64,000 nucleotides of DNA. Source: Bugula neritina. Lineage: Eukaryota > Bryozoa > Gymnolaemata > Cheilostomatida > Bugulidae. Under the pieces are notes generated by a model. It worked only from the letters and a program-made list of their open reading frames with translations. It made no database searches and was not told the origin of the DNA. The translations under genes and the position numbers were made by a program. Positions 24,127-43,393 of this stretch are shown in pieces. The stretch spans positions 14,034,642 to 14,098,641 of the forward strand of contig OZ037770.1 in the NCBI GenBank assembly GCA_964035545.1, read 5' to 3'. Numbering within the stretch: the first letter of the stretch is position 1; every line of letters starts with the position of its first letter.

Positions 24127-27100
24127 CTGAATTTTACTTGCTTCTGCGAAAACAATCTTTTGGAGTTGTCTGCCCTCTCTTTAGGTAATTTTTTGACCTA
24201 TGGTCAACGCAATAATTATAACTTTTTAAAGATGCTTGTGAACCTAACAATATAGCATAACTATCAAACCACATTATTCAATATCTGCATAAAATTTAGC
24301 CGATAAGCTGCCACCCAATGAGCTTGAAGATATTAGAATTCTAGCTCAGTGCTGCCATCAATGTAGATATTTATAATGATATAAAGCCAAAACTCATTAT
24401 TGCATGAAATTATCTAACCATTCCTGACAAAGAATCGAGATAATAACTCCAAAGTTGGTCAGTTGAAACCACAGCAATAATACTTTAATCCTTATAATTG
24501 TCAGGTTTAATTTTATACCAAGCCCCAATAAGTGCATATAACTATGACAACACAGCCTAAGCACCTCCAATGCAAGAAATTTAGTATTGTGGTGCTGCAA
24601 ATCCTCCAGTTACAAATGAGTAGAGCTTTCATGATTATTGGTCTACCATAATGTTTATTTAGTTTTAAGGACTAGCATAAATGCTATAATATGCGGGAGG
24701 TATTTGAAAAGCTTCCAACTCCATCTTCAACTACGGGCTATTATAATTATGCCGATAAACGAGATACTACACTCAGACTGCCCTGTTATAGTACTATGAT
24801 TGGCTACTGCAAAATTTTTGCCGATAGACAACATTTAATTATGATGTAATGTATCTCGTATTGATACATAAGTGTTATGTCTGAGGACGAGATACTGTGA
24901 AATTATGCCCTGATATATATATATAGCAATGAAATAACCTATAAATAAAGGACACTATTGAAAAATAACAACAGATGTCAAACTTTTTATAGATTATTCA
25001 GGCTGAAACCAGATTACAAATATGTTTTTCTATTTTACATTTGCAATGCTTCATACTCCTACATATTTATGATGAAATATTTATAGAGTACTTAAGCTGT
25101 AATTAATTGCCAATATTCTAATGAACCCATAGCAATATGTATGATTTGATTAATGCAATTGAAATCACTATCATAAATGTGTTCAAAACAAAGTTAGGGG
25201 TACGCCATGGTATGTAGTACCTCACTGATATTCTCTAGACTTTGATCACTGGCTATATAGTATGAAACATGCTTTTATACTTGCTTGCTTGCAGAACTTG
25301 ATGTTCAATAATATTCAATATAATTTGTATTTAAAGTATTATTCACAAATGGCAATGTCTATCAAGGTTTCAGCTTATAAATATATAAATGTAGTTTTAC
25401 TAATTTTGCATATTTTCCTCACATCAAAACAAATTATAATGAGTAATAATTTGTTACCATGGTTACATTATAGTGAAAATATAATAATATGCTAATTGTA
25501 AAGGAACAACTGCTAAAGTTTACTTGCATCATACGTACATTATATATGATTATTCACAATATTATGTTATTGAATTTAATATATTCTTGCCCAACCGTTG
25601 GTGTCAGTTTGTGTTTTAGAGTTGAACTAATAGATGCTAGTTTTAAGGCAATCAAACATTTAGTAGCTATTTTTATCTTAGCTCAGTCTGCTATTACTTA
25701 ACTTTAAGATCTTTCATTAGGCAAGTTATTAAATGCATATATTGGGAAGTTATACTTTCAACACTTTTTAAAAAAGAGTTGGAATAATAGCTGCCCGACT
25801 ATAAAAGACTGCTATAGTCGTATTTTAATTATTGCACTTCACAAAAAGACTTTGACAATAAGAACTTTTTGCAAAGATTAGAGACTAAATGTAACATAGC
25901 AGCTTGTTAATTGGGAGTTCATGTGTTGTTGCTTATATTTGTAACTTGAATATTATTAGAAAACACGATTCTACCTTTAAACATGCTTGCTGTAAAAGTA
26001 TGTAACGGTAGAAAAGAAACTTTGTGATGCAATACAAGGAATTTCCAGCTGCATCCCTCATATAACTAAACAGCACTTCATGCAAAAGTTAATTTAAAAC
26101 TTTGGTTAATGTTATATTATATGTCATTGTTTTCTAATGCACAGAATTTATATACTTAACTATTAATTAATGTTTTGTGTACCTTAAACTGAGAATAACT
26201 TATGCTTAGTGGCTAGAATCATGTTTTAGAATCTACTATTGCTTATAGACTCAAATCCTTCAGGCGCAATATGATATTGTCAGGAACCCCTCTTTCTGCC
26301 CAGCTCTAAAACAGACTACAAAGTTCTAAGCTTCCTTGAAGCTCCAACTGAGAGATTTACCAGACTTAAGACTAGTGAGCAGTTTAGTATTATAGATTCA
26401 TAAAACATTGAACTAAGTTTTTGTTGAATGAAGACTATAACTGCAAAGCTTTGATTAAAAGAGATTACTCAAAGAGTATATCCGATACAGTGTGAGCAGA
26501 GTGTTGTAAAGCAACCACATTATTGGCTATATATGCTATAAACAGGAATGTAATTAATAGCGCGAAAATAAATTTTCTGAACTACATGCAACTACATGTA
26601 TAATATGTAAATAGCCATAATTCGAAATTGTATTTTTGGAGTAGAAAAAATGTAAAATTAGTAAATGTCATTTACAGTATAAAATGGTTTATATGATATT
26701 CTGTATGTAAAATAGGATATTTTCACATGTATGCAACATACGTGTCAATTGAGAGTGTGAAATCATTCTAATAGTTTCCTTGTAGTTTTCACACTTATAC
26801 TGACTCAGCATATAACAAGTAGATATTTAAATTTATTTATACTCTGTGCCAAGAATTTATGCTGTAAACAAAATTAAAAAATTGAGAAAGTGTCTTATAT
26901 GTATAGCTTATAGCTGCATGTATGACATTTTCAAAATCAGAAAAACATTTTTTTTTCAAAACAAAATGGTAAACTATTGTAATACATATATAATGGACTA
27001 AAACAAAGTTAATATGCACCGAATAAGTGACAAATTACTGCATTGAAAATGTAGTTATCATTTTAGTTTTTTCTGTTAAAAGTCAGGAATATAAACAAAC

Positions 27101-27634
27101 ATACAACACAGAATAATTTTAGAAGTAAAAATATATTTTTGTTATTATATAGCTATAACACTTAAATTAAAATAACATCATTTTAGCTAAAATAGTTAAT
27201 TGGCAACTTTAATTGTTAAATAGTTGCTAAATTGTTAAATTGCTGATATAAAGAAGGAAGGTGACAGATTGCAACATGATTATTTTTAAAAAGTTTTTTC
27301 TGCACATAATAATGTCATATATTTACTCTTCAAGTACATGAAACAATCTATTTGCAATGTTTAAAAGCCATGAATTAAGTAAGAGTATAATAGCATATTG
27401 CCTTCAGCTAAAAATAAATTTTTAACTCGCAGCTTATCAACATTTAAAAAACTTTCTTGACTGAAGTCCAACTAGTTTTTAAAAAACAACATAATAAAAT
27501 CAATTTTTAACACATAAGTTGTGTAACTCAATAAGGAACAAACACGTCACCATGTGCCATGACTAAACCCATATATTTCTATATATTACTATATATACAT
27601 TAGTTATGGACACTTTAAAGCCAGAACCTTAACT
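24127..27634. other. AT-rich region with no gene recognised
   Basis: I see no exon with paired splice sites. Open frames at 25262-25495, 25489-25701 and 26837-27019 (minus) are AT-driven, hydrophobic and lack context. The last 150 bases before the next gene contain its promoter. Confidence 0.5.
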
Positions 27635-27687
27635 GTTGCTATGGATACAAATATAGGTTTAATTTCCGTGAACTTCTAGTATATAAA
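27635..27687 (+). promoter_or_regulatory. Core promoter: X-box-like site plus TATA box
   Basis: TATATAAA at 27680-27687 lies 70 bases before the start codon at 27757. At 27635-27648 GTTGCTATGGATAC is close to the RFX X-box consensus (GTTGCCATGGNAAC), 31 bases upstream of the TATA box. The paralogue at 33746 has the same arrangement with nearly the same spacing. The TATA call is firm; the RFX link is inference. Confidence 0.6.
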
Positions 27688-27756
27688 GGCCAGTGTTTTA
27701 CAAACTCATCACAACATTCTACAACAGAACAAGTTTAACATTTAAACTGAGTGCTA

Positions 27757-29185
<1,429 letters not shown>

Positions 29186-30019
29186 GCAGCTATGGATGGA
29201 TACATGCACAAGCACAAAATTAAATACAATGTGTATCTGTAACAGAATTTTATAGATGTTATCAATTTCTATTGTCTGTTATTAGAAAATAAATTGATGT
29301 TTATTGTAGTACTCACTAAAAAAACACCTTTGACTGTCAACTATTCCAACACAAGCACAACCCTCTCCTTGACAAGACCCTTAAAGCCTAAAGAATTGAT
29401 AGCAATTTGTTTTTACTTAGTTGCTGATCAATGAATGTTATTTTCCATAATTTTCTTTTGATTTTTCTAACTTCAAACAGTTCATTCTAAAGATGTTTTA
29501 AGATATCTATAAGTAATTAAAATAAAATAAAACTTTACCAAGTTTCTAAGCTTGCTTTTATTTGCATTGGGTAGTATGCATGTTGTATGTTGCAAATCAT
29601 AAATATTACAATTATACAATTATTAAACTCAACTATATAGCCAACAATGGTGTAGAAATACTAACACTTATAGTATATACATATTACATAATTATTATAA
29701 ATGTATTCTTGACTTCAATGTGAGCAGAATTTGTAATCCCTTCCGGTGTACTTAATCTGTTTAGGCTTACTTATTCAACGAATCTTGTAAAATAGCTTGA
29801 TCAGACTTGGTACAGCTTTTTCAATGAATATTTTTTACAAAGTGCTCACTGCAGTCTGCAGTAGCATAACTCCAATCTTAGGTTCACATTAAACATTTGC
29901 TGGTCTCATAATTGGCAGCACTAGAGTTTGGAATATTTAGGTGGATACAACATAACTTGATTCAGTGAAATGGAACACTTGCAGCTACCAACTTTTCTAT
30001 TATTTTGCTAATATATAAA

Positions 30020-30277
30020 TTGTTGAAATTATAATTTCGGGAGCAGCTGGAGTCTAAAGGTTTGAGGTTCAGGGCCAAAATGCATGAGTTAGATTCTGAA
30101 GTACAATAATAATTTTTGTTAATTAAACTTCCAGCCTCAGAGACTTTTTACTCCTATTTTTAAGTTATGTATGTTACACTGTTATCATTTTTAATATCAT
30201 GGGCATCGGTTTTTAACACCTTTTTTTCACAACATATATCATGTTAGTGATAGAAATAAAATCAATCAATCAATCAA
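30020..30277 (+). mobile_element. Possible retroposon 3' end with (ATCA)n tail
   Basis: AGTGATAGAAATAAA is followed at once by four ATCA repeats, a tail form common in invertebrate LINE and SINE copies. The 200 bases upstream have no coding similarity that I recognise, so the extent and class are uncertain. Confidence 0.3.
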
Positions 30278-33068
30278 GTACATGTTGACATCAGAAAGAG
30301 CATCTGATCATAACTGACCCTGTGACAAGTATATAAGCATGGTTCTTAGCCCACTTCTAATATAACTGGTTTGCACAAGAATGGAGGTATTAAACAAACA
30401 TGAGTTATCATTTACGTTATACAATTAATTCTTCACTATATTACTGAGGCAATTAAGATAGTATTGTTATAAATATTATATCTTGAAGTCAAACATTCGA
30501 AATATAGTCAATTATTTTTGCTTTCACCTATTAGGCAACTGTGCTTAATGCAATTGTCTTTCCTTTCACCCCAGTAATTAAAGCTTCTATCCTAAGGCTA
30601 TATGGTTATAACAATAATTATTATGTACATTGGTTGTTGCAACAAAAGTGGGACAACTTCCAATCACTTACAGCTAGAAAGTTATCATTTGATTCTACTG
30701 TTAAATAATTTTTGTGGTTATTTATATGTGTAAGGTTTCTTATTTTTATTAAAATTCTTGAAATTATTATAAATTATTGTAGTTAATGAGATTTTTATTT
30801 CCAAAACATATTGAGACACACTTACAAAGAAAGTTTTGCTATAGTTTATTCCAATCAAACTAGCCTATCAGTAATCGGGTAAACTGTCAAACCTAATTTA
30901 AAAGTCTTTTAAAATTGAAATGAACACTTACCATGTTGATTAGCCTAAAAATTTATAATAAAAAAGTATCTTCTTGAATAGAATTCAGATTGAGAGAGCA
31001 CTGAAACCTGAGTTTATAAATTAAGGTGAATAGCAATGTGCAGAAGGCAATATCTACCATAATGAAGTATCGTCTGTAAAAAGTTTCTATTGCAATTCAA
31101 AATTGATTAATAGCGAAATCAAAATTTACAGATCAATTGTATTCAAACACCGCCTTTAAAAGAATGCATTTCCATAACTGGAATTATAAACAAAAGATGT
31201 TGGAGTATTTATTTATTTAGGATATTATTGCGTTTTAATATATAGATGTATTTATTGTCACGGCTAGACTGAAATAAAAGCGCACTGAGATAAATTATAA
31301 GTGCTAAGTATTAAGTTATAATTTGCAAGTTGCAAGTGAATAAACCAGTAGATAAATAACAGAAAATGTTGGGTTTATATACTAGTCTAAAAATTTTGCT
31401 AGAATCATTGTAGAAAAGCATAATGTAGCTAACATAGCTGTGATAATACAAGTAAAGTTATAATGAATTAGAAAAAGCTTTCCAAGCCCACGTATATAAT
31501 GTCTCAACAGATATCAAGTTTAGATATGAACAAAAAAGCGCTTAAATACTATTAACCACAAGAAAAGCTTTGCTATGCAATGACATTGTGAAGTTTTAGT
31601 TTTATATCAGTACCATTGCTATAATAGTTTATAAATTAAGTGACTATATGTAATATGCATAACATAAAAGTAATAACATGGTAAAAACACAGAGAAATTT
31701 AAACGTAAGACGTACAACCAATATCAATTTATAAATTCTAGGTAAAACCAATACCAGCAAATAATGAGGAAATATGCACCACCCCAAGGAGAGTAGATGC
31801 CACATATGCAGGTAATAGGAAACTCAATGATAACAGAAGTCAAACTTGCCAACCGCAATGAGGAAAAATCGCAACAGAAATATATGCCATGTACGCAAGC
31901 CAATTTTTCTTCCAATTATATCTCAAACCTTTGTAAGACTATTATTTTATTATTTTTCACGTTGTTATTGTATTAATCAAGCCTACATTATAGTTATAAG
32001 AAAATGGTGTTACAAGTTTGAAAATTTATTAAGCAACATTCAAACATTTATAAAATTATATTTTAAGCAATGTCACATTTTTGTAACAGTTAGTGGCCAC
32101 AACATAAAGGAACTATAATATGATATAAAGTTATTCTGAATACAGTATGACCAAACAATAATATAATTTAAACTGAAACAGGTCTTGTTCACAGATAATG
32201 CAATGTATGTTTTGCAAATCATATTTTTAAATATCTCGATGTTGTTATTTTCTTTTAAAAAAACTTAGTTTTGAATAAAAAAAAGAAAATCCTGCACCAT
32301 AGATAGTTTAGCATTGCTTTGGTAATCATATTATACCGGTCTTATGATTTGTGAAATGCGGCTTTGGAACATTTGCATCTTATATCTTATTCTGACTGTA
32401 AATATAAATACAATATGCTATAACGTGGCTCTGAAATCTGATGGGTAAAACAGCTGTTATGTTAGTTGTTTACCAGTTGTAAGTCGTTGCTGTATATTTG
32501 CTATAAATATGTTATTAACATGTGTACGTGCTTTAGAAGTTCTTGATTTAAGTGAAACCAACTAAAGTATATATAATATGGTTTCTGCTAATGAACAATC
32601 ACACCTAGAGAGTTTTGAATCATTAATTTAATAACTTTTGTTTAATAATTCTGCTTGGTGTAGGATGCATATTTTCAAGTCCTGAATTGCCCAATAAGAA
32701 TTTGCATTTACCGAGCTCTGTGTAAACTCTGTATACCATTAACAATTTATAGTGTACTTTCACAGCAGCTGCACGTATGTACCAAAACACCTCATATGTG
32801 TTAGAAGAGCTATGCAATATAAATTAAAAAATCAGTTTGGTACGTTTATAGCATTACATAAATTAAAGCTATATGTCATACAAATGGAATTTATTCTAAA
32901 TGGCATTTTTAGGTAACTTCTCTCTCATATTAAATAATTAATTCTTGTAATACTGTTTATAAATATTGCAAACAGAGCAAACTGTATTCACGCTACTCAA
33001 TTATGTCAAAACAGTGTGCTTCAAAATTCCATTGGCAACTTTAACATTAACATGTTGGATACGTAAGC

Positions 33069-33073
<5 letters not shown>

Positions 33074-33137
<64 letters not shown>
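33074..33137. repeat. (TA)n microsatellite
   Basis: About 64 bases of pure TA upstream of the second complete cluster gene. Confidence 0.95.
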
Positions 33138-33141
<4 letters not shown>

Positions 33142-33633
33142 TAAATTAAATGTTGTATTCTTAATGTGCTTATCCCAACTTTATTATAATTCAGTTAGTA
33201 GAGTCCACAACATGTTATAAAGAAATATAAGGATAATATAAATCAAAATTCATTTTTTAACTACTATACCATTGCATAGCAAAGTATATGTTATAGAGTG
33301 TATCTCAATAGTAAACGCTAATTTATTATTGCATTATGTTAAAAACAAACCCATTCTGAACCATCAAAAATGCTCTAAAAACAAGACTTGTTTTGCAATT
33401 AAAAAATATATGAATAATAATTAAAAGTTTATTTTTAAAACCAAGTTCCTTATATATTACTCATCAAATTGGCAAACTTTCAATTATTTATACTAAAATT
33501 ATTTGAATAAAATGAGATCACTTTTAATAAGCTTGTTGCCCAATAAGGAAGGAATGGAATCCTGCATGATGTCTTTCTAAAACTATTATATATATATACC
33601 AATACTTAGCTTGGAATCATTTCCAGACAATGA

Positions 33634-33686
33634 GTTGCTACCAAGCAACATATTTGCATAATTTTTAAAGAATTTTAGTATATAAA
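33634..33686 (+). promoter_or_regulatory. Core promoter: X-box-like palindrome plus TATA box
   Basis: TATATAAA at 33679-33686 lies 60 bases before the ATG at 33746, in an AGTATATAAAGG context shared with the paralogue. GTTGCTACCAAGCAAC at 33634-33649 is a perfect 6-bp inverted repeat around ACCA and resembles an RFX X-box, although its half-site spacing is one base longer than usual. The gap to the TATA box is 29 bases, against 31 in the other copy. Confidence 0.6.
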
Positions 33687-33745
33687 GGTCAGGATTTTAG
33701 TTCTTAATCATGACATTTGATAGCAGATTAGAATAAGTATCAACA

Positions 33746-35278
33746 ATGAATGTCTTTGCTATAACAATTCTTGCTTTTCTAGTTGCTTTCACAGCGTACA
33801 CTGAAGGTAAGAAGAGATAATTAAAAAAAACTTCACTATTCATATTTTTAAAGTTGATTCTAAATATTTTTACAATTGTAAAAATATTTGATAAAAATTT
33901 TTTTGTATAGGCAATATTTTTTTAAGTTCATTTAATAATTTAGTCTCGCACTGTTTAAAAATAGACCTTATTTTTTATGCCATTATACATCATCAATCAA
34001 AGTCTTTGCATGTAGCATGGGCATGGCATGTTTTTATTAATGGAGTGATTTTATTTGATATTCTTTAGTCAATGCAATCAATTGCCATTATAATACCAAT
34101 TATCAATGATTATTCATTATCAATTATTGGTTGTTTTTCTAATTCTCGGGTATAATATAATAGAAGCTGTGCTAAATTTTCCTTCAGAAAACATTGTCAC
34201 ATGCAACTAGCAAACTTGAAATTAAAGAAGCAGTTTTGTGCTTTGAAAAATATTTTTCTTTCAGAAAAAACTGGTTTCTTCTATTTGCCTTGTAGATTAT
34301 TGAGATAAAATGAACAAGTTGTCTTTAATTTAAACTAAATTTAGTTTGGCTTAATTTATATAGACACACAAAAGAATGATTATATTTGCACATGTACACA
34401 GCTCAGCATGAAAAATGTAAAACTTTATATTCAAACACAAAGGATTTCAATTCCACATTTATTCAAAAACATGTAACATGTAAAATCAAGTAAAGTAACA
34501 GGGGCAAATTACACAAGTATGTATATATAAGGAGCATAATCAGGTTTGAGAAACAAAGTATAATTATTAAATTTTGTTGAAATATTTTTAGCCTCTCTCC
34601 CCCACTGCCCCCACCCATGTCCTTTTAGTAGATGTGGAGCTTACTTCCCTGGTAACACACCTTACTCTTGTCCATCTGGCTATGTCAAGGATGCATGTGG
34701 CTGTGAGAAACAGGACTGTCAGTGTTGTAAGTTGGTCGTAGTTCTCTAATCACTATACATGATACAAAAGTATAGCTATGTATATAGTAACATGGTGTGT
34801 AGACTATTACTTTATAATGTAAAATTTAATCTTTCTATATATACATAGTTACATTGCTTTATTTTCTGTATGATTTTAGTTGGATGTCCCCCAACTGACT
34901 ACACAATATACTGTAGAGATGGATATAGAACACAGGGAGGTTGTCCAAACACAAACTCTTGTGGTAAGTATAGGCATAATACTACTAGCTCAGTTACTAA
35001 TATATTATAGCTATAAGTATAGTTGTATATTTGTATAAAAAGATTGTATAATGCCGTCTGATTTACATCTATTGCACCACTTTACATATTTACATGGTTT
35101 TCCAGTAACAAATGGTGTAGAGATTGGGTACAGATGCCCAAACATAGATGAGCCAGCCAATAACCCAAGTTCTTACACCTGTACACATAAGAGTCAGTGT
35201 GGCCCTGCAGGAAGACTTTGCTGTAAAGTATACAGTACTGGAGACAGAAGATGTGTTGATGGAATTTTGCTCGAGTAA
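33746..35278 (+). CDS. Secreted antistasin/WAP-like cysteine-rich protein, copy 2
   Basis: Exons 33746-33806, 34592-34726, 34880-34963 and 35106-35278 give 150 residues with the same phases and nearly the same exon lengths as the copy at 27757. The signal peptide is MNVFAITILAFLVAFTAYTEA. The first module contains CPSGYVKDACGCEKQDCQC, the second CRDGYRTQGGC, and the C-terminal WAP-like module CGPAGRLCCKVYSTGDRRC. All 18 mature cysteines are conserved between the copies. Differences cluster in the loops (RPSCPHPCPTSR against LPHCPHPCPFSR; KSGMR against TGDRR) and at the end (GIEIR against GILLE). The stop is TAA at 35276-35278 and AATAAA lies at 35356-35361. Secretion is well supported; protease inhibition is inferred from the families. 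Confidence 0.88.
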
Positions 35279-35361
35279 GATACTTATACATTGAATTGTT
35301 TGTTTTAAAAACACATTTAATATATATTTAAAGTCAAATCATATTATGTTTGGTGAATAAA

Positions 35362-39684
<4,323 letters not shown>

Positions 39685-42600
39685 ATGACTGCTAATGGTC
39701 TACTACTCTTGCTAGCTCTGTGTGCATTAGAACTGTGTCTTGTACACTCTCAAGGTAAGTTTTAACATGCATTTTTCAAGTTCTTTTTATTTAAAAAGCT
39801 TTGACTGCATAAGTAAGAAAGTATACTGCTTTGAATTAAAGTACTTTTTCCTTCTGTGGTTCAAAGCTTTTGTTATAGTTATTTGGCGAAGCCTGCAGCA
39901 TTTTATTTGTTTTGGCTTGGAGGCTATTTTAGTTGTATTTTCTCTCGTAACTCAAAACTCCATAAACTCTAAATTATTTTGTTAAAACCTAATTAGTCAA
40001 ATAATAATATAACCCTTGAATTGCTTATCTAAAGCTTTATTGTAAGCTTTTTCTATATTTCTTCAAGTTCGTTCCAAAAATAATCAAGGAATGATTCATT
40101 AAAACTACATGTAATTATTTTTTGTATTTATAACTTTCTGTCTATATAGGCCTAACAACGTAAACAAAATAATTTAGTTAGTAATGAATGGATAGACTGC
40201 AAAAAATAATTGTAATTAATTTTGTCCCACGTTCATGTATTCATCGTAATTAAATCATAAACTGTCAATGATGACATATTTTAGCAGTATGCAAATACCA
40301 GTAATTAATATATGTAATAATATAACTTTATAGCTATTAAAGCCTGCTGTGACATATTCAAAGTATGTCCATAATATTTTATAAAAATGCATAATAACAA
40401 AACTACTTTCCTCCAAGTGGTATTTTGGCAATTATTGATATGATTATTTTTAGCAGATGTGCTGAATGAAAGCAGTTTTTTTAAAACCACAGCTTGAGTT
40501 TATCTTAGGCTATAAGTTTAATCTTATGGGTACTTCTGCCTACTATATAGCCATAGTTTCTGGGCCTATAGCTGTCTCTACCCCAACTATTGTTTATATA
40601 AACATTTCAATGAGAAATTATAAATTTACACTTGCATGCATGCATACATGTTTAAATCGCAGCTTACTTTACTTTAGCGAATCAGAAATTATATTCTAAA
40701 TAAAATAGTCACAATATTTTATGACTTATATCACAGTGCATGTCTACTGCTTGGCATTATGTGAATATGGATTTTTTATTCTATGCATGGGGACAGCGTC
40801 AATTGAATAAAAAACATAGCCATAATAGAAACTGTTTTTCATTCCATGCATGGAGATGTATAGTGAATATATACCCATAGCAACAACTTCCATAAGAAAA
40901 GTGATGACAATACTCATAGCTTAAAGCGTGTCGAAAAACTTATAATTGCTTTCACTGAGAGCCTTTCCATAACAGAAGTTATGTATGCAATAAGCTTGAA
41001 TCTCTGTAGCACATTGTGGTAGAGGTTGCCTACCTAGCAAATGTGGAATTCTTCACCACCTTGGACGAACACCGTATTCTTGCCCCAAAGGCTATGTCAA
41101 GGATGCTTGTGGGTGTGAACTACCAACTTGCCAGTGTGGTAAGATGTTCTCTATACTCATTATCTCAGTAAACATGTAAATCTTACACTTTCTTTCCGTT
41201 GCAAATTATTTGATAGTAAAAGTTGAAACACTATGACAACTATTTAATGTTTTATTCATTATTGTTACTTTGAAAAGTAAATTGTGCTGCATATCTATTT
41301 TATGTAGATTTATTCCTTCCTGGAAGCCATGTGGCTTCAGATAATGTTATGACTAATCGGCTTATCAAATTAATTAGGAAAGTGTGTGAGCATTTTGCTT
41401 CAATTATTGTATAGAATCCCATTAAATACGGCTTTGTCAGTGCTAAACTTTTTGATATTCAATTGTGTTACAATACTATATAAAATAATATTTGAGTATG
41501 TTTCATTAATTGCTCATTACTAATAGATTAGTGATAAGAGCTGTAGGTAGATTGCACCAAAGCAATGATCGATTAACTAAGAGTAGCTCCTTTAGAATTT
41601 ATATTCTATGCTCATCGAAAAATTGGTTCTAATTTATAGTGTTTTGTGTTTATAGCTGAATGTCCCCCATTTGATATGTCTGTGAAGTGTTACTATGGTT
41701 ACAGAACAAGTCGTGGTTGTCCTACAAACCGATGCAGTAAGTATAATCAAACTTTCGTTTTGGCTTATATAAATGTTTATAAAGTTTTTCTATCTTACTG
41801 TATTGAGAGACGAGGTACATGTTCTAAAAATAGTCAAGTATAATAATATAGTATAGGCTTACACTGGCTAACTTAAATTTTTTAATGGTTGCTGTTTTAG
41901 CCAAATTAATTAACTCAAGCCACTGCTTTAGTTTTTATAAACTAATGATTTTACAAAATGTCGGCTTTTCTAAAAATACATCAAACTTTTACATTTAGAT
42001 ATTACTAAACAATTATATATGCATTTCTGATAGTAACGGCACTTATATCTTTAACATGTATTCTAACGTATTCTAACATCTTGGCAGATACAAGGCTGCC
42101 TCGTCTGACAGCCCGATGTCCTAATAGTCAGGAACCGCAAGGTGAAAGGGCAGAGTTGTGCTCAAGAAAACATCACTGCTCAGCTCCTAAGCATTGCTGC
42201 CAGGCAGCAGAAGATGGTAGAATGCATTGCATGGCTGGCATGCCGTAAGTATTCTATGGTAGCATGTTCTAATAAAAGAGAATTTATAGTTTTCTTTCAT
42301 AATTTAAGCAGAATTAACCACTCACACTTGATTATGTTGCTATAAACTTGAGTAACCAAACCAAAATTAGGCTCCAGAGAGCTATAAGGCATCAAAGTAA
42401 TCTTGCAGAGTTGAACTTCTTATTGTTTCCAGTTTGCAGTTAGAAGCAATTTTCACATTCCCAAGAAGTTTAGGACTACATACTGAATCATATAACATTG
42501 AATCATATATATAGCATAATAATATAAATATAGTTTTTTTAAAATAATTTCATAATAACTTATGGAAGGGCAGGAGTACCAACTATGAATGCCTTTTATA

Positions 42601-42936
42601 AGACTTCAGCATTTTACAAATTATAGCTTTGCTTTCTTTATTATATATATACACACATATATACACACTCTATACAAGTTTGTACGTTGTTTACCAGCAG
42701 CAAATATTGCAAATATAAATAAAACAAAAACGCATGATCAAGTAGAGAGCTTCAACTCTGATAATTGTAGAGTAGAACCTGTAGCACCATTTCCCAGAAC
42801 ATGTGAGGGCTCTAGTCCCCCACCCGATGGTCAGCCAGAAGAACTTTGCAGTTTTTACAATCAGTGTCCTGTGGGGTATTCTTGCTGTAACATCAATCCA
42901 GGTAGACCGGACAACAGAAGGGTTTGTAGAAAGTAA
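39685..42936 (+). CDS. Secreted antistasin/WAP-like protein with an extra WAP-like module
   Basis: Five exons, 39685-39754, 41010-41138, 41656-41736, 42088-42244 and 42771-42936, close in frame and give 200 residues. Residues 1-23 are a signal peptide (LLLLLALCALELCLVHSQ). Residues 26-66 form the first antistasin-like module (CPKGYVKDACGCELPTCQC) and 69-93 the second (CYYGYRTSRGC). Residues 104-141 are a WAP-like module (CSAPKHCCQA). An additional fifth exon adds a second one at 157-198 (CPVGYSCCN). The first three introns are phase 1 as in the paralogues; the added intron is phase 2, so the last module was not gained by simple copying of the same phase-1 exon. The fifth acceptor TAATTGTAG was chosen because it is the one that keeps phase with a fair signal. 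AATAAA lies at 42998-43003. Confidence 0.82.
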
Positions 42937-43292
42937 GTTATAGGTTATACTTCTGGAGACATGCAAGTAATTGATTTGAATATGAAGATATGAAGCAAAT
43001 AAACTCGCTATTCACTGCGGTGTCATTCTTTTGCATTGTGGGAATGGATGCTCTTACACGAACCTATAATTTATGGTTGTGACTTTATGCAATGCACCTG
43101 TTTCCAAACATGATATATCCAATGCAAAATCAATCCTAATAGCATCAAGTTTGTAAATGTATATACCAGTGATTATGCAATGCAAGTAATGCCATGCTGA
43201 TTCAAACTGTAGTAGAGCTATAATATAATAATATTATAGAAAATCTAATTAAAATTAAAGATTTTTCTTTCAAAATTGCTGAAAATATTCCT

Positions 43293-43393
43293 AATTGCTC
43301 TATCATTTACATATATACAGTTTATATATAAACTATATATGAATGATAGAGCAATTGCGGGAACATTGAAAGACATATATGTCTTTCAATGTT
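43293..43393. repeat. Two adjacent perfect hairpins
   Basis: AATTGCTCTATCATT at 43293-43307 pairs exactly with 43342-43356 around a 34-base AT-rich loop. Five bases later 43362-43393 is a perfect 32-base palindrome (AACATTGAAAGACATA and its reverse complement, no loop). Both sit 360 bases after the stop of the cluster gene and beyond its AATAAA. They may be a small foldback element or template-switch products. Confidence 0.85.

Larger units (their letters stand above)
29186..33633. other. Intergenic region between the first two complete cluster genes
   Basis: The first 400 bases are the 3' UTR and flank, duplicated at the window start. Parts of 30630-30900 and 31540-31590 resemble DNA downstream of the next gene (36600-37160 and 35485-35520), so whole gene-plus-flank units were duplicated. 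At 30261-30277 AATCAATCAATCAATCA follows GAAATAAA, which looks like the 3' tail of a retroposon. A (TA)n tract is at 33074-33137. I see no further gene. Confidence 0.6.
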
